From Porticoccaceae bacterium (GTDB lineage Bacteria; Pseudomonadota; Gammaproteobacteria; Pseudomonadales; Porticoccaceae): 64,000 nt of DNA. Below, one piece after another: positions 32,755 through 44,485 of the stretch. The stretch spans positions 289,774 through 353,773 of the forward strand of contig JAHEHL010000002.1 of assembly GCA_024644595.1 (NCBI GenBank), in the 5' to 3' direction. A program made the position numbers and the translations under genes. Below the pieces are notes generated by a model. It was not told the DNA's origin. It made no database searches and saw only the letters and a list, made by a program, of their open reading frames with translations. The number at the start of each line of letters is the position of its first letter. Within the stretch, counting starts at the first letter, position 1.

Positions 32755-33138
32755 GTGACCAATAAAGCCGTAATTCATACCGACAATGCACCTGCCGCCA
32801 TTGGCACTTATTCGCAAGCAGTCAAAGTCAACAATACCGTTTATCTATCTGGGCAGATTCCCCTCGACCCGCAAACCATGGAACTGGTTGACGGGGACAT
32901 CAGCGTGCATATTCGCCGTGTTTTCGACAACCTCAGCGAAGTCTGCGCAGCCTCCGGTGGTGATCTGAGCGATATTGTGAAACTGAATATCTTCCTTACC
33001 GACCTGAACAACTTCGCCGCGGTTAACCAGACGATGGGCGAGTATTTTCAGCAGCCCTATCCGGCTCGCGCAGCGATCGGTGTCAATCAGTTGCCCAAGG
33101 GAGCAATGGTTGAAATGGATGGAATTATGGTTATCTAG
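32755..33138 (+). CDS. ridA: RidA family reactive intermediate/imine deaminase (GTG start)
   Basis: [48 protein letters not shown]. Confidence 0.94.
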   Translation: MTNKAVIHTDNAPAAIGTYSQAVKVNNTVYLSGQIPLDPQTMELVDGDISVHIRRVFDNLSEVCAASGGDLSDIVKLNIFLTDLNNFAAVNQTMGEYFQQPYPARAAIGVNQLPKGAMVEMDGIMVI

Positions 33139-33144
33139 AAAAAT

Positions 33145-33981
33145 TTATTGCTGATCAATTAACGCTCGGTAGCCGTCGCGGTAACTGGGGTAGAGAAATT
33201 GATAGCCGGTATCCAAGAGCCGCTGGTTGCTGCAGCGGCGAATCGCCTTCTGCTCTGAGTGCTCTTCCTGCAATGTCACACCGAGCTGTGCCGCCAGCCA
33301 TTTGCGCAACTGGTGCTGTGTAACAGGTTCTGAGTCGCTGGCAATATAGAGCCCATCAAGCTCGACGCCGTCGACAAATCGGCGCACCAAATGCGCCAGA
33401 ACAGCACCGCAGTCTTCACTATAAATCCGATTACTCCACTGCTTTGGCTCGGCAGGACGCCCTTTGCCGGCTCGAATCTGGTCGAGCATTCGAGTGCGCC
33501 CCGGACCATAGATTCCCGAAAAACGCACAATCGTGCTGGCACAGGGTAAGTTAGCAATGTGCTGCTCGGCCTCAAGTAACAATTTACCTGAAAAACTCTG
33601 CGGCTCCGTGACAGATTGCTCGTCGACCCACTCTCCGTTGTTGTCACCGTACACACTGGTACTCGAGACCCAAATCACAAGCTTCGGCACGGACTCGCTG
33701 AGGGTCATCGCCTCAGCCAGTGTTTTAGCACTATCGACATAGGCGCGACGGTAACCCTCTTCGCTAAAAGCGTCAGGAGTCAGCGAGGCGACGACGATAT
33801 CAAAACCCCGGCTGAGGACGTCCACCAGACGATCGCGATCCGCCATACTTCCCGCGAGTGGCTGGATAAAATCGGGCAGTGTCTGGGGGTTGCGTTTGAA
33901 GCCTGCACAAGTGAAATCTGCCACCAGGCGCGACGCCGCACGACAGCCAATATCACCGCAACCGGCAAATAGTATTTTCAA
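33145..33981 (-). CDS. SDR / NAD-dependent epimerase-like protein (YeeZ-like)
   Basis: KILFAGCGDIGCRAASRL; VWVSSTSVYGDNNGEWVDE-like segment; FSGIYGPGRTRML. Confidence 0.85.
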   Translation of the reverse strand: MKILFAGCGDIGCRAASRLVADFTCAGFKRNPQTLPDFIQPLAGSMADRDRLVDVLSRGFDIVVASLTPDAFSEEGYRRAYVDSAKTLAEAMTLSESVPKLVIWVSSTSVYGDNNGEWVDEQSVTEPQSFSGKLLLEAEQHIANLPCASTIVRFSGIYGPGRTRMLDQIRAGKGRPAEPKQWSNRIYSEDCGAVLAHLVRRFVDGVELDGLYIASDSEPVTQHQLRKWLAAQLGVTLQEEHSEQKAIRRCSNQRLLDTGYQFLYPSYRDGYRALIDQQ

Positions 33982-34041
33982 TCAATGTTTCCTGTGTAAT
34001 CAATTTTAGCTATTATTGTCCCTGGCTCAAGGGGCAGTGAT

Positions 34042-34965
34042 ATGACACTTACGGAACTCCGCTACGTCGTTACTCTGGCGCAGCTGCAACACTTTGGCAA
34101 GGCCGCCGAGCGCTGCAACGTCAATCAATCGACGCTCAGTATAGCGGTTAAGAAACTCGAAGGTGAGCTGGGCATTGAGCTTTTTGAGCGGTCTAAAAGC
34201 AGCGTCCGGCCAACGCCGATTGGCGAGCGGGTAATTACCCAATCCCAGCGCGTGCTCGAAGAAGCCGCGGCAATAAAAGATATCGCCATATCGGGTAAAG
34301 ACCAGCTCAACAGTCCGCTGCACGTCGGCGCGATTTTTACCGTTGGTCCCTATCTATTCCCCCACTTTATACCGCAGCTGCAAACGTCAGCGCCGCAGAT
34401 GCCGCTGATTATCGAGGAGAGCTACACCAGTACCTTGCGCAAGCGGTTGCGCAATGGCGAAGTCGATGTGATTATTGTTGCGCTGCCATTTAGTGAACCG
34501 GATGTGGTGGTGCAGCCACTCTATGACGAGCCCTTTGTTGTACTGCTGCCTCAGTCACACCCTTTGAGCGACAAAAAAGCCATTGAGCGCGGCGATCTAG
34601 ACAACGAGAATGTGCTGATGCTTGGCGAGGGGCACTGCTTTAGAGACCAGGTTATTGAAGCACTGCCAAATATCAACTGCGGCAAAAAGCCGTCGGCCTC
34701 AGTGCAAACCATGACCGAGGGTAGTTCGCTAGAGACGCTATGCTATATGGTTGCCTCCGGACTCGGAATTACAATTTTGCCAAAAACTGCAGCGATTGGC
34801 GCCGAAACTCGCCAAAAAGGTCTCGTTACACGGCCTTTTTCGGGTGTGGCTCCCAAGCGTACTACCGCGCTGGCATGGCGCGCCAGCTTCCCGCGTCATC
34901 GCGCTGTCGATGCATTGCGCAAATCCATATATGACAGCGACCTTCCTGGGATCACTCGCAACTAA
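34042..34965 (+). CDS. oxyR: LysR-type hydrogen peroxide-responsive regulator OxyR
   Basis: LysR HTH; cysteines in LMLGEGHCFRDQVIEALPNINCG at the OxyR redox-pair positions; upstream of recG. Confidence 0.9.
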   Translation: MTLTELRYVVTLAQLQHFGKAAERCNVNQSTLSIAVKKLEGELGIELFERSKSSVRPTPIGERVITQSQRVLEEAAAIKDIAISGKDQLNSPLHVGAIFTVGPYLFPHFIPQLQTSAPQMPLIIEESYTSTLRKRLRNGEVDVIIVALPFSEPDVVVQPLYDEPFVVLLPQSHPLSDKKAIERGDLDNENVLMLGEGHCFRDQVIEALPNINCGKKPSASVQTMTEGSSLETLCYMVASGLGITILPKTAAIGAETRQKGLVTRPFSGVAPKRTTALAWRASFPRHRAVDALRKSIYDSDLPGITRN

Positions 34966-37088
34966 TGGCCGGCGACGCGAAACACACGACACGGCAAGGC
35001 GCCCTGGATAAAACCGGCGTAGACAAGCTCCGCGGGGTTGGCCCTCTGCTCGCAGGAAAACTCCATAAACTGGGCTTGTATACCGTTCAGGATCTGCTCT
35101 TTCACTTACCCCTGCGCTACATTGATCGCACCAAGATAACATCAATCGGCGGCGTTCAACCACTCACCGAAGTTGTGATTGAAGGCGAGGTTCGCGCCAG
35201 CGACATTGTCTTTGGCCGCCGCCGCAGCTTGGTTTGTCGTGTGCAGGATCACAGCGGTTTAATCACGCTGCGCTTCTTTCACTTCAATCAGGCGCAGCAG
35301 CAGAGCTTGCAGGCTGGAACGCGTATTCGTTGTTTTGGCGAAGTGCGCCGTGGTAAGTCTGGCCTGGAGATGTACCACCCAGAATATCAACTGCTGAAGC
35401 AGACCGAGCCGCCAGCTCTCGCTGAGACACTGACGCCCATCTACCCGGCTACCGAAGGAGTCACTCAACAGCGTATCCGCGATCTCTGTGGCCAGGCGCT
35501 TAAACTACTGCAACGCCAGGGCCTTGATGACTGGTTACCGCCCGAATTGGGCGCCAGCAAATACTCGCTGACCGACGCGCTGCAGCTTTTACACAGCCCA
35601 CCTCCGGGGACGGCACTGCATTTGCTCGCAGAGGGTGAGCATCCGGCACAGCAACGGCTGGCCGTCGAGGAGTTAATCGCTCATCACCTGAGCTTGCTGC
35701 GACTGCGTCAGAAAATTCAACGTCAAGCTGCTCCGATGCTGGTGCCGAACCCCGGCGCCTCAGAGCGCTTTCTGGAACAATTGCCATTTACCCTGACCGC
35801 TGCTCAGCAGCGAGTAGTAAATGAGATCAGCGCCGATATCAGTCAGGCGATACCAATGTTGCGCTTGGTACAGGGCGATGTCGGGTCAGGTAAAACCGTC
35901 GTGGCGGCCCTGGCCGCGGTACAGGCCATTGCCAACGGTAAACAAGCGGCACTGATGGCACCAACAGAGATTCTCGCCGAGCAACATCGCGTCAGTTTTG
36001 AATCCTGGCTGGCGCCACTCGGGATTCGCATCGCTTGGCTAACCGGCAAGCTCAAAGGTAAAGGTCGCGAAGTCCAGTTGGCAGCTATTGCCGATGGCAG
36101 CGCGCAAATTGTTATCGGCACTCATGCGCTATTTCAGGAAGGCGTTGTGTTCAACAATCTCGGGCTGACCATTATCGACGAGCAGCATCGCTTTGGTGTT
36201 CACCAGCGACTGGCACTACGCAAAAAAGGGCTTGTGAGTCCCGACGCCCGTGATGCAGAAGACTCGACGCCACATCAACTTATCATGACCGCAACGCCAA
36301 TTCCCCGCACGCTAGCGATGAGCGCTTACGCGGATCTGGACTGCTCGGTCATCGATGAGCTTCCTCCAGGTCGCAAGCCAATTGAGACCGTAGTCTTGAA
36401 TGAGCTGAGGCGCAACGATGTTATCGAGCGTGTTCGCGCCTCCTGCAAAGAGGGCCGTCAGACCTACTGGGTCTGCACGTTGATTGAGGAGTCAGATGTG
36501 CTTGAGGCCCAGGCTGCCGAAGCCACAGCACAAGAATTGCAATTACTGCTCTCGGGGCTCTCCATAGGGCTAATTCACGGGCGTCTCAAGCCGAAGGAAA
36601 AAGTCCAGATTATGCAGGCATTCAAAACCGGCGAAATTAACCTGTTAGTGGCCACCACGGTTATTGAAGTCGGTGTCGATGTACCCAATGCCAGCCTAAT
36701 GATAATTGAAAATGCCGAGCGCCTCGGCCTATCCCAGCTTCACCAGCTGCGAGGTCGGGTCGGACGTGGCAGCCAGAGTAGTCATTGTGTATTGCTTTAC
36801 AGCGCACCGCTGTCGGCCAATGGCTCGGCGCGGCTGAAAATTATGCGCGAGACCAATGATGGTTTTAAGATTGCCGAGAAAGACCTCGAAATTCGCGGCC
36901 CGGGAGAGGTGCTCGGCACCCGCCAAACTGGCGATATGCATCTGCGCATTGCCGATCTGCAGCGCGATGCCTATCTCCTGCCAGAGGTGAAGCGCTTGGC
37001 GATCAGATTACTGCAGGATTTTCCAGTTGCTGTTGACCCGCTGGTCGCACGCTGGCTCGGACGTAGCGAACAATACGGGCAAGCATAA
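34965..37088 (+). CDS. recG: ATP-dependent DNA helicase RecG
   Basis: LRLVQGDVGSGKTVVAALAA, DEQHRFGVHQR, MTATPIPRTLAMSAY. Confidence 0.96.
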   Translation: MAGDAKHTTRQGALDKTGVDKLRGVGPLLAGKLHKLGLYTVQDLLFHLPLRYIDRTKITSIGGVQPLTEVVIEGEVRASDIVFGRRRSLVCRVQDHSGLITLRFFHFNQAQQQSLQAGTRIRCFGEVRRGKSGLEMYHPEYQLLKQTEPPALAETLTPIYPATEGVTQQRIRDLCGQALKLLQRQGLDDWLPPELGASKYSLTDALQLLHSPPPGTALHLLAEGEHPAQQRLAVEELIAHHLSLLRLRQKIQRQAAPMLVPNPGASERFLEQLPFTLTAAQQRVVNEISADISQAIPMLRLVQGDVGSGKTVVAALAAVQAIANGKQAALMAPTEILAEQHRVSFESWLAPLGIRIAWLTGKLKGKGREVQLAAIADGSAQIVIGTHALFQEGVVFNNLGLTIIDEQHRFGVHQRLALRKKGLVSPDARDAEDSTPHQLIMTATPIPRTLAMSAYADLDCSVIDELPPGRKPIETVVLNELRRNDVIERVRASCKEGRQTYWVCTLIEESDVLEAQAAEATAQELQLLLSGLSIGLIHGRLKPKEKVQIMQAFKTGEINLLVATTVIEVGVDVPNASLMIIENAERLGLSQLHQLRGRVGRGSQSSHCVLLYSAPLSANGSARLKIMRETNDGFKIAEKDLEIRGPGEVLGTRQTGDMHLRIADLQRDAYLLPEVKRLAIRLLQDFPVAVDPLVARWLGRSEQYGQA

Positions 37089-37135
37089 AAAAAGCAGGGT
37101 AGAATAGCGGTCATAAAAGTGTCACAAAGGAAGCG

Positions 37136-37819
37136 ATGATGGCGTTCAGCAACTCAATCTCAAATATCTTTGGCGTCTCGCCAATCAAACCCTTGCAAGA
37201 CCATATGGCACAGGTCATCAGCTCTGTCTCTAACCTGAAAACCTTTTTGGATGCCACATTTGAAGATGACTGGGAAAAGGCTTCCGCCATTTTCGATTCC
37301 ATATCGGCAGACGAGCAAAGTGCCGATGATCTGAAGAAGCAGTTTCGTATGCATATGCCAAAAAGCTTGTTTATGCCGGTCTCCAGAGGCGACTTGCTGA
37401 GTATTCTCACCCAGCAGGACAATCTCGCCAACCTTACCAAAGATATCTGCGGCATTATTCTCGGCCGTCAGATGGCGATTCCACAACCGCTGCATGCCGA
37501 CTTTATTGGTTTTGCCGAGTCTTCTGTTGAAACCTGCCGCAAGGCCCACGGCGCGATCGATGAGCTCGACGAGCTACTCGAGACTGGCTTTGCCGGAGCG
37601 GAAGTGAAGTTTGTGCAGAAACTAATCCGCGAACTAGCCGCTCAGGAACAAAAGGTCGACAAAAAAGAGCTCAAGCTACGCAAAAAACTGTTTAATCTTG
37701 AAGCCGATTTACCACCGGTCAACGTGATGTTTATGTACAACATTATTGATCAGATCGGCGCGCTCGCCGACACTGCGGAGCAAATTGGTAATCAAGTAGA
37801 GCTACTTCTGGCTAAGTAG
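37136..37819 (+). CDS. TIGR00153/DUF47 (PhoU-like) phosphate transport regulator
   Basis: MPKSLFMPVSRGDLLSILTQQDNLAN; adjacent to pit transporter. Confidence 0.9.
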   Translation: MMAFSNSISNIFGVSPIKPLQDHMAQVISSVSNLKTFLDATFEDDWEKASAIFDSISADEQSADDLKKQFRMHMPKSLFMPVSRGDLLSILTQQDNLANLTKDICGIILGRQMAIPQPLHADFIGFAESSVETCRKAHGAIDELDELLETGFAGAEVKFVQKLIRELAAQEQKVDKKELKLRKKLFNLEADLPPVNVMFMYNIIDQIGALADTAEQIGNQVELLLAK

Positions 37820-37863
37820 CCGGTCAAAAAGCATAAAAAGATAATTTTTTCGGAGCCGGCACA

Positions 37864-39144
37864 ATGGAATTCTTTACTGAATACGGGACTATCCTAATTT
37901 TACTGGCTGCTATGTGCGGCTTCTTTATGGCCTGGGGCGTGGGCGCAAATGATGTGGCCAATGCCATGGGTACCTCCGTGGGCTCAAAAGCACTAACCAT
38001 CAAACAGGCGATTTTGATTGCAATGGTTTTCGAGTTTGCCGGTGCCTATCTTGCAGGTGGCGAGGTGACCTCAACGATTCGCAAAGGGATTGTCGACTCC
38101 GCAATATTCGTAGATAGGCCCGAAGATCTGGTGTTTGGTATGTTATCAGCTCTGCTGGCGGCGGGTTTCTGGTTGTTGATTGCCAGTTTTATGGGCTGGC
38201 CGGTCTCGACCACGCACTCTATTGTCGGTGCCATTGTTGGCTTTGCTTCAGTGGGCGTCTCTGTCGATGCGGTGAGCTGGGGCAAGGTTGGCACGATTGT
38301 CGCCAGCTGGGTGGTCTCACCAGTCATTGCTGGAACGATCTCATTTCTGCTGTTCCGCAGTGTGCAGCATCTAATCCTTCTACAGGAGGACCCTTTTACG
38401 AAAGCCAAGCGCTATATTCCTATTTATATGTTTTTCGTTGGCTTTCTGATCGCTATGGTGACCTTGCTTAAAGGTCTTAAACATGTATTTAAAGACCATA
38501 ATATGTCGCTGACATTCTTCGAAAATGCCGCCATCGCGTCAGCGGTGGGCATACTGGTCGCTATGATTGGCAGCTATCTCCTCTCCCATGTGCATCGTGA
38601 TCTCAGCCTTGAAGAGGGAAATCGCTTCGCAAACGTTGAGCGTGTGTTTGCCGTGCTGATGATCTTTACCGCTTGCAGCATGGCATTTGCCCATGGTTCA
38701 AACGATGTGGCCAATGCGGTAGGCCCACTGGCCGCAGTGGTCAGCATTGTGACCTCAGAGGGCAACATCGCCGCCAAGGCCGCCATGCCCCCATGGATAC
38801 TGCTGCTGGGTGGCGGCGGCATCGTGGTCGGCCTGGCAACCTATGGCTTCAAAGTGATGGGCACCATCGGTCGCAAGATCACCGAACTAACCCCAAGCCG
38901 CGGCTTTGCAGCAGAATTGGGTGCCGCCGGCACAGTGGTTATCGCCTCGGGAACCGGACTGCCAATTTCAACCACGCACACTCTGGTCGGTGCCGTACTC
39001 GGTGTTGGCTTGGCGCGGGGTATCGGCGCGTTAAATCTCGGTGTGGTAGGCTCAATCTTCTTATCGTGGTTAGTGACACTGCCTGCCGGGGCCGGGTTAT
39101 CTATCCTGTTCTTCTTCGGTTTTAAAGCAGCCTTCGGACAGTAA
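37864..39144 (+). CDS. pitA: Inorganic phosphate transporter, Pit family
   Basis: WGVGANDVANAMGTSVGS and AHGSNDVANAVGPLAA duplicated Pit signatures. Confidence 0.93.
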   Translation: MEFFTEYGTILILLAAMCGFFMAWGVGANDVANAMGTSVGSKALTIKQAILIAMVFEFAGAYLAGGEVTSTIRKGIVDSAIFVDRPEDLVFGMLSALLAAGFWLLIASFMGWPVSTTHSIVGAIVGFASVGVSVDAVSWGKVGTIVASWVVSPVIAGTISFLLFRSVQHLILLQEDPFTKAKRYIPIYMFFVGFLIAMVTLLKGLKHVFKDHNMSLTFFENAAIASAVGILVAMIGSYLLSHVHRDLSLEEGNRFANVERVFAVLMIFTACSMAFAHGSNDVANAVGPLAAVVSIVTSEGNIAAKAAMPPWILLLGGGGIVVGLATYGFKVMGTIGRKITELTPSRGFAAELGAAGTVVIASGTGLPISTTHTLVGAVLGVGLARGIGALNLGVVGSIFLSWLVTLPAGAGLSILFFFGFKAAFGQ

Positions 39145-39181
39145 CTATTTCAGACTAACCGCTGCTGGCACTTAAAGGTTA

Positions 39182-39580
39182 TCAGCGGTCAGTCTGTTGC
39201 AGCAGCGCCATTGCTCGATCAGCCTCAGCTGAGGGGACAAAGATATGGTCGTGGAAATAAGCGGCGATTACGTTGGCGCTGATACCCTGCTCGGCAAGCC
39301 TGCCTGACACCGCGGCAGTCAACCCCACCGCGTCCAGACTCGAATAAACATTCAGTGTAATGTATTTAAAGCTGCCTTGATAAGCCATACCCGCGCTATC
39401 GGCAGTACTTTTTGGCAGCACCAAGGTCAGCCCCTCAGCCTCTACAAACGCTGCCAGCGGGCTAAGCTCGGCAAGGTCTCCGTACAGCCCCTCTGCAACA
39501 GTGCAAAAAACATAATCCTGCTGATCAAGGCTGGGAGACAAATTATTTAGCAGTGTTATCAGGTCAGTTTCGCCGGTCAT
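39182..39580 (-). CDS. ACT domain-containing protein
   Basis: YQGSFKYITLNVYSSLDAVGLTAAVSGRLAEQGISANVIAAYFHDHIFVP. Confidence 0.85.
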   Translation of the reverse strand: MTGETDLITLLNNLSPSLDQQDYVFCTVAEGLYGDLAELSPLAAFVEAEGLTLVLPKSTADSAGMAYQGSFKYITLNVYSSLDAVGLTAAVSGRLAEQGISANVIAAYFHDHIFVPSAEADRAMALLQQTDR

Positions 39581-39774
39581 TTATTGTTCTCATTTTGAGG
39601 TGCGGTATCAGACGGTTTGCAAAGAAACGCAAAAGGAATCGCAAACGGCCCAAACAATACCCCCATCCACCCCCAGAATCGAGTATTGCCTGCGCGGTGT
39701 TTTGCAATTTGATAGCACGCGATAACAGAAAGAATATTGATCACTAACAATGCATAAGCTGTAAGCATTACCAC
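39577..39774 (-). CDS. Small hypothetical membrane protein
   Basis: 65 aa, one or two hydrophobic segments, 4-bp overlap with downstream gene. Confidence 0.55.
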   Translation of the reverse strand: MVMLTAYALLVINILSVIACYQIAKHRAGNTRFWGWMGVLFGPFAIPFAFLCKPSDTAPQNENNK

Positions 39775-39832
39775 TCCTCGTTACAGGCGGGGCAAATGAA
39801 CCGGATAGGACCGGGAAAATCACACTCGCTCA

Positions 39833-40192
39833 CTAGACACCCATATCCGACCAGACTGCAAACTCATTACCACTGGGCTCAGTAAAATGAAATCGGCGTC
39901 CGCCCGGAAAGTTAAAGATCGGCTTGATAATGCTTCCGCCAAACGCTTTGATTTTGCTCAATGTACCCTCGAGATCTTTGCTGTAAAAGATAACAAGTGC
40001 TGCGCCATCGGCTGTTCTAGAGCGCAGGTTAGCTCTGAAGAAGCCGCCGTCGAGGCCCTGCCCTGAAAATGCTGTGTAGTCAGGGCCATAGTCGACAAAG
40101 GACCAATTGAAAGCCTGCTCAAAAAATGCCTTGGTTGCCGCCATGTCACAAGATGGGAGCTCAACATAATTTAACTTTTCATGTTCATTCAT
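39833..40192 (-). CDS. VOC family (glyoxalase-like) protein
   Basis: LNYVELPSCDMAATKAFFEQAFNWSFVDYG ... FHFTEPSGNEFAVWSD. Confidence 0.9.
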   Translation of the reverse strand: MNEHEKLNYVELPSCDMAATKAFFEQAFNWSFVDYGPDYTAFSGQGLDGGFFRANLRSRTADGAALVIFYSKDLEGTLSKIKAFGGSIIKPIFNFPGGRRFHFTEPSGNEFAVWSDMGV

Positions 40193-40287
40193 AAGCCGAC
40201 CTCTAAGGGGAGATTTGGAAAAGCGTAATCTAGATTAAATATGAGCGCAAAGCAGAAGCGATGGCTTATTGAATATAGATCAACAAA

Positions 40288-40575
40288 TTATCGTTGCTTG
40301 TACGCCCCTGAGGTCCAGGGATTGGGCTTGGTAGTTGCTGCTGGAGAGCTGGACTTTTCAAAGGTGACAATATAGAGCTCTTCCACCTTCTCCCGTGCCC
40401 ACTGAGTCTTGCGCAAGAACTTAAGACTCGACTTGATTGAGGGGTCGCTTTTGAAGCAGTTAATATTGATGCGCTCTGCGAGAGACACCCAGCCAAAGTG
40501 CTTCACCAATTCAGTAACAACTGTCTCAAGCGTAATGCCATGCAGAGGATTATTGGGTTGCGCGGGATCTCTCAT
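40288..40575 (-). CDS. VF530 family (DUF2132) DNA-binding protein
   Basis: [60 protein letters not shown]. Confidence 0.88.
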   Translation of the reverse strand: MRDPAQPNNPLHGITLETVVTELVKHFGWVSLAERININCFKSDPSIKSSLKFLRKTQWAREKVEELYIVTFEKSSSPAATTKPNPWTSGAYKQR

Positions 40576-40599
40576 TATTAGCTCTAATCTCGCGATTGT

Positions 40600-40920
40600 T
40601 TAGGCGAAGTATGAACAGACATAGTTGGTGATCTGCTGCACCCTGACACCAAATTTCGCCGCAGCTGGAACCTCGAAAGACATCCCTCCACTAAACGCTT
40701 GCCACTCACCTGTACCGGGTAATAACACGTCCAATTTGCCAGAAGTGATTTCCATCAACTCGTTGACCTCGGTGCCAAATTCATACTCACCGGGCAGCAT
40801 CACACCCAATGTTTTCAGCGTACCGTCGGCAAACACAATAGCGCGACTGGTCACTTGACCATCGAAATAGACATTAGCTTCCTTACTCACACTGACATTG
40901 GCAAAATCGGTCATCTTCAT
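40600..40920 (-). CDS. ppnP: Pyrimidine/purine nucleoside phosphorylase PpnP (DUF1255)
   Basis: VYFDGQVTSRAIVFADGTLKTLGVMLPGEYEFGTEVNELMEITSGKL; start trimmed to MKMTDFAN. Confidence 0.9.
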   Translation of the reverse strand: MKMTDFANVSVSKEANVYFDGQVTSRAIVFADGTLKTLGVMLPGEYEFGTEVNELMEITSGKLDVLLPGTGEWQAFSGGMSFEVPAAAKFGVRVQQITNYVCSYFA

Positions 40921-41093
40921 TTCCTTTAAACAAATTAGCGTTACACAGAGCAGAAAGGCTTTCACTGCAGCACGGGAGCGTGATTATACCGATAGACAGA
41001 ACCCAATAACTATCCCGAAGCTATTAATGCAATACCTGACGAGGAAACTGAACGCTGGAAATCGACAATCCTAGGTTTTTGGATTGGAAAAAG

Positions 41094-41113
41094 AAGGGCG
41101 CCGAAGCGCCCTT
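41094..41113 (-). terminator. Rho-independent terminator of fba operon
   Basis: Minus strand AAGGGCGC-TTCG-GCGCCCTT followed by CTTTTT; UUCG tetraloop. Confidence 0.88.
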
Positions 41114-41136
41114 TCTACTAACCATTAACGGAACTA

Positions 41137-42201
41137 TCAGTTAATTTTCGCATCCAGTTCTCCACTTAAATAACGCTCAGTCATAGCATCGAGACTCAGC
41201 GCTTTAATCCTCTGGGCGTTGCCGGCGGTACCAAAGGCCTCGTAACGTGCCACAGCGATAGCTTGCATGGCGCTGGTGGTTTCCTTGAGATAGGCTCGCG
41301 GGTCAAAGGCCGCTGGATTATCGGCGAGGAAGCGTCGCACTGCGCCAGTGGATGCAAGACGCAAATCAGTGTCGATATTCACTTTGCGCACACCGTGCTT
41401 GATACCTTCACAGATTTGTTCGACCGGCACACCATAGGTTTCGGGGATTGCACCACCATATTGGTTGATCACTTTCAGCCATTCTTGTGGCACCGAGGAA
41501 GAACCGTGCATAACCAAGTGGGTGCCCGGAATGCGTCGGTTGATTTCCTTGATGCGGTCGATGGCGAGAATATCACCTGTGGGTGGGCGGCTGAATTTGT
41601 ACGCGCCGTGGGAGGTTCCGCAAGCAATAGCCAGCGCATCGACGCCGGTTTTAGCGACAAAGTCGGCTGCTTCTTCAGGGTCTGTAAGCATCTGGTCATG
41701 GGTCAACTTGCCTTCGGCGCCAACGCCATCTTCCTCTCCCGCCTCACCGGTTTCCAGTGAGCCGAGACAGCCGAGCTCACCTTCCACCGACACACCACAG
41801 GCATGGGCCATCTCAACCGCACGTTTGGTGACATCAACGTTGTACTCGTAACTAGCTGGCGTTTTGCCATCTTCCTCGAGCGAACCGTCCATCATCACGG
41901 AGCTAAAACCAAGCTGAATCGAGCGCTGACAAATAGCGGGGCTGGTACCGTGATCCTGGTGCATGCATACCGGGATATGCGGCCACTCTTCGATGGCGGC
42001 GAGAATCAGGTGGCGCAGGAAGGGAGCGCCGGCATATTTGCGTGCGCCGGCGGAAGCCTGAACGATAACCGGACTATCGGTCTGGTCCGCAGCCATCATA
42101 ATGGCGCGCATCTGTTCTAGGTTGTTGACGTTAAATGCGGGTACACCGTAATCGTGCTCAGCGGCGTGGTCCAGCAGTTGTCGTAAAGATATAAGTGCCA
42201 T
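41137..42201 (-). CDS. fba: Class II fructose-1,6-bisphosphate aldolase
   Basis: [48 protein letters not shown]. Confidence 0.95.
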   Translation of the reverse strand: MALISLRQLLDHAAEHDYGVPAFNVNNLEQMRAIMMAADQTDSPVIVQASAGARKYAGAPFLRHLILAAIEEWPHIPVCMHQDHGTSPAICQRSIQLGFSSVMMDGSLEEDGKTPASYEYNVDVTKRAVEMAHACGVSVEGELGCLGSLETGEAGEEDGVGAEGKLTHDQMLTDPEEAADFVAKTGVDALAIACGTSHGAYKFSRPPTGDILAIDRIKEINRRIPGTHLVMHGSSSVPQEWLKVINQYGGAIPETYGVPVEQICEGIKHGVRKVNIDTDLRLASTGAVRRFLADNPAAFDPRAYLKETTSAMQAIAVARYEAFGTAGNAQRIKALSLDAMTERYLSGELDAKIN

Positions 42202-42238
42202 GATGCTCTTCCTTCATCAATCTCGTTAATAAAATCGT

Positions 42239-43405
42239 TTAATCATTAGCCCGCTGCTGCAGAATGGTCACCGCGGGTAGCTCTTTACCCTCAACATATT
42301 CCAAAAATGCACCTCCTCCCGTTGATATATAGGAGACCTGGTTAGCGATGCCGTATTTGTCGACCGCAGCCAAGGTGTCGCCGCCCCCAGCAATGGAGAA
42401 TGCAGGACTCCTAGCAATTGCCAAAGACAGCGTCTTTGTGCCTTCGCCAAATTGGTCAAACTCAAAAACGCCGACCGGGCCATTCCAAATAATGGTGCCC
42501 ATGCCCAGCAGGAGTTTTGCCAGGGCGGCGGCGGAGTCGGGACCGATATCAAAAATCATATCGTCTTCGGCGACATCGTCCACTGATTTAACGATGGCTT
42601 CGGTCGTCTCGGAAAAAGCCTTGCCGACGACGACATCTGTAGGCAATGGGATGCTGACTTTTTGCATTAGCGCTTGTGCGGCGGGAATCAGAGCGGCCTC
42701 GTAGAGAGATTTGCCAACCGGCTTGCCGGCGGCCGCAAGAAAGGTGTTGGCAATGCCGCCACCAACGATAAGCTGATCAACTTTGGTCGACAACGTTTCC
42801 AGTACCATCAATTTTGTCGAGACTTTGGAGCCGCCAACAATTGCAGCGACTGGCGGTGTTGGTGCCGCAAGTGCTTTTTCCAGCGCATTCAGTTCATTGG
42901 CGAGCAAGGGTCCCGCACAGGCTAACGACGCAAATTTGGCCACACCATGAGTTGAAGCCTGCGCACGGTGGGCGGTGCCAAAAGCATCCATCACAAAAAT
43001 GTCACAGAGCTTGGCATAGGCTTTGGCGAGCGTGTCGTCGTTCTTTTTTTCGCCGGGATTAAAGCGCACATTTTCCAGCATCACCACATCGCCGTCGTTC
43101 ATCTCAATACCACTTTTCCAGCTCTGTTCGAGTCGAACCTTCTGACCGAGAAGTTCGCTGAGATAGTTGGCTACCGGCGCCAGACTGAACTCAGCGTTGT
43201 ACTCGCCTTCGTTGGGTCGACCCAGATGAGACATGAGGATAACTTTGGCACCCGCACTAATGGCGTGTTTAATGGTGGGAAGCGCGGCTTTGATGCGGGC
43301 GTCACTGGTAACTTGGCCATCCTTGACTGGGACATTGAGGTCTTCACGGATCAGTACTTTTTTGCTGGTTAAATCCAGCTCGGTCATTAATTTGACAGTC
43401 ATCAT
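42239..43405 (-). CDS. pgk: Phosphoglycerate kinase
   Basis: [43 protein letters not shown]. Confidence 0.96.
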   Translation of the reverse strand: MMTVKLMTELDLTSKKVLIREDLNVPVKDGQVTSDARIKAALPTIKHAISAGAKVILMSHLGRPNEGEYNAEFSLAPVANYLSELLGQKVRLEQSWKSGIEMNDGDVVMLENVRFNPGEKKNDDTLAKAYAKLCDIFVMDAFGTAHRAQASTHGVAKFASLACAGPLLANELNALEKALAAPTPPVAAIVGGSKVSTKLMVLETLSTKVDQLIVGGGIANTFLAAAGKPVGKSLYEAALIPAAQALMQKVSIPLPTDVVVGKAFSETTEAIVKSVDDVAEDDMIFDIGPDSAAALAKLLLGMGTIIWNGPVGVFEFDQFGEGTKTLSLAIARSPAFSIAGGGDTLAAVDKYGIANQVSYISTGGGAFLEYVEGKELPAVTILQQRAND

Positions 43406-43456
43406 AGCCCTTCTGTTTCGTGATTCTGTTTAGCCCTCACAAACTCGTCCATCTGT

Positions 43457-44485
43457 CTAAGGCCGGGAAGAGGTCTCTGAATTACACCAATGCAGTAATG
43501 TATCGAGCATCCTGTTGGCGTAACCCCATTCGTTGTCGAACCAAATCAATACTTTAACCAGCTTTCCCTGACTGACTCGGGTTTGGCTCGCATCGACAAT
43601 ACCGCTGCGCGGATCGTGGTTAAAGTCACAGGAAGCCAGCGGCTCCTCAGTATAGCCAAGCACACCTTCTAAAGAATGCAACGAAGCCTGTTCGAGGGCG
43701 GCGTTAATGGTAGCACTATTCACTTGTGTATTGACCATTACCGATAGATCGATCGCCGATACGTTGACCGTAGGCACGCGCATCGCCTGAGCCTGAAAAC
43801 GCCCGGTCAACTCAGGCAAGATGCGATCAATGCCCAGAGCCAGGCCGGTATCAACCGGAATAATCGATTGCATTGCGGCACGGGTCTTGCGCAGATCGGT
43901 GTTGTGATAGGCGTCGATAACCGGTTGGTCATTCATCGCCGAATGGATGGTGGTGATCACGCCACCCTCTATGCCGAACTTGTCGTGCAGTACCTTGATT
44001 ACTGGAACCACACAGTTAGTCGAGCAGGACGCGCTGGAAATAATCGTTTCATCACCGGTAAGGAGATGCTCGTTGATGCCGTACACAATAGTGGCATCAA
44101 CATTGGATTCTGCCGGCTGCGAAAATAACACTCGCCGAGCACCGCTGGTTAGGTGTTGCTCCGCGGTGGCGCGATCGGCAAAAGCACCGCTACACTCGAG
44201 CACAACATCGACATTAAGTTTAGCCCATAGCAGTTGGTCGAGATTCTGTTGATGAAGAATGGTGATGCTATCGCCATTGATACAGATCTTATCCTCAGAT
44301 GCCTCGACGATCCCCGGGAAACGCCCGTGGGTGGAATCATAGCGAGTCAGATGAGCAATCGTCTTGCTGTCGGCAAGTTCATTGATTGCCACCACCTGAA
44401 CGGTCTTGCGCGCCTCTGATTCATAGAGCGCGCGCAACACCGAGCGGCCAATACGGCCATAGCCATTAATGGCTATTCGCAACAT
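43457..44485 (-). CDS. epd: Erythrose-4-phosphate dehydrogenase (GAPDH family)
   Basis: [53 protein letters not shown]; between tkt and pgk. Confidence 0.9.
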   Translation of the reverse strand: MLRIAINGYGRIGRSVLRALYESEARKTVQVVAINELADSKTIAHLTRYDSTHGRFPGIVEASEDKICINGDSITILHQQNLDQLLWAKLNVDVVLECSGAFADRATAEQHLTSGARRVLFSQPAESNVDATIVYGINEHLLTGDETIISSASCSTNCVVPVIKVLHDKFGIEGGVITTIHSAMNDQPVIDAYHNTDLRKTRAAMQSIIPVDTGLALGIDRILPELTGRFQAQAMRVPTVNVSAIDLSVMVNTQVNSATINAALEQASLHSLEGVLGYTEEPLASCDFNHDPRSGIVDASQTRVSQGKLVKVLIWFDNEWGYANRMLDTLLHWCNSETSSRP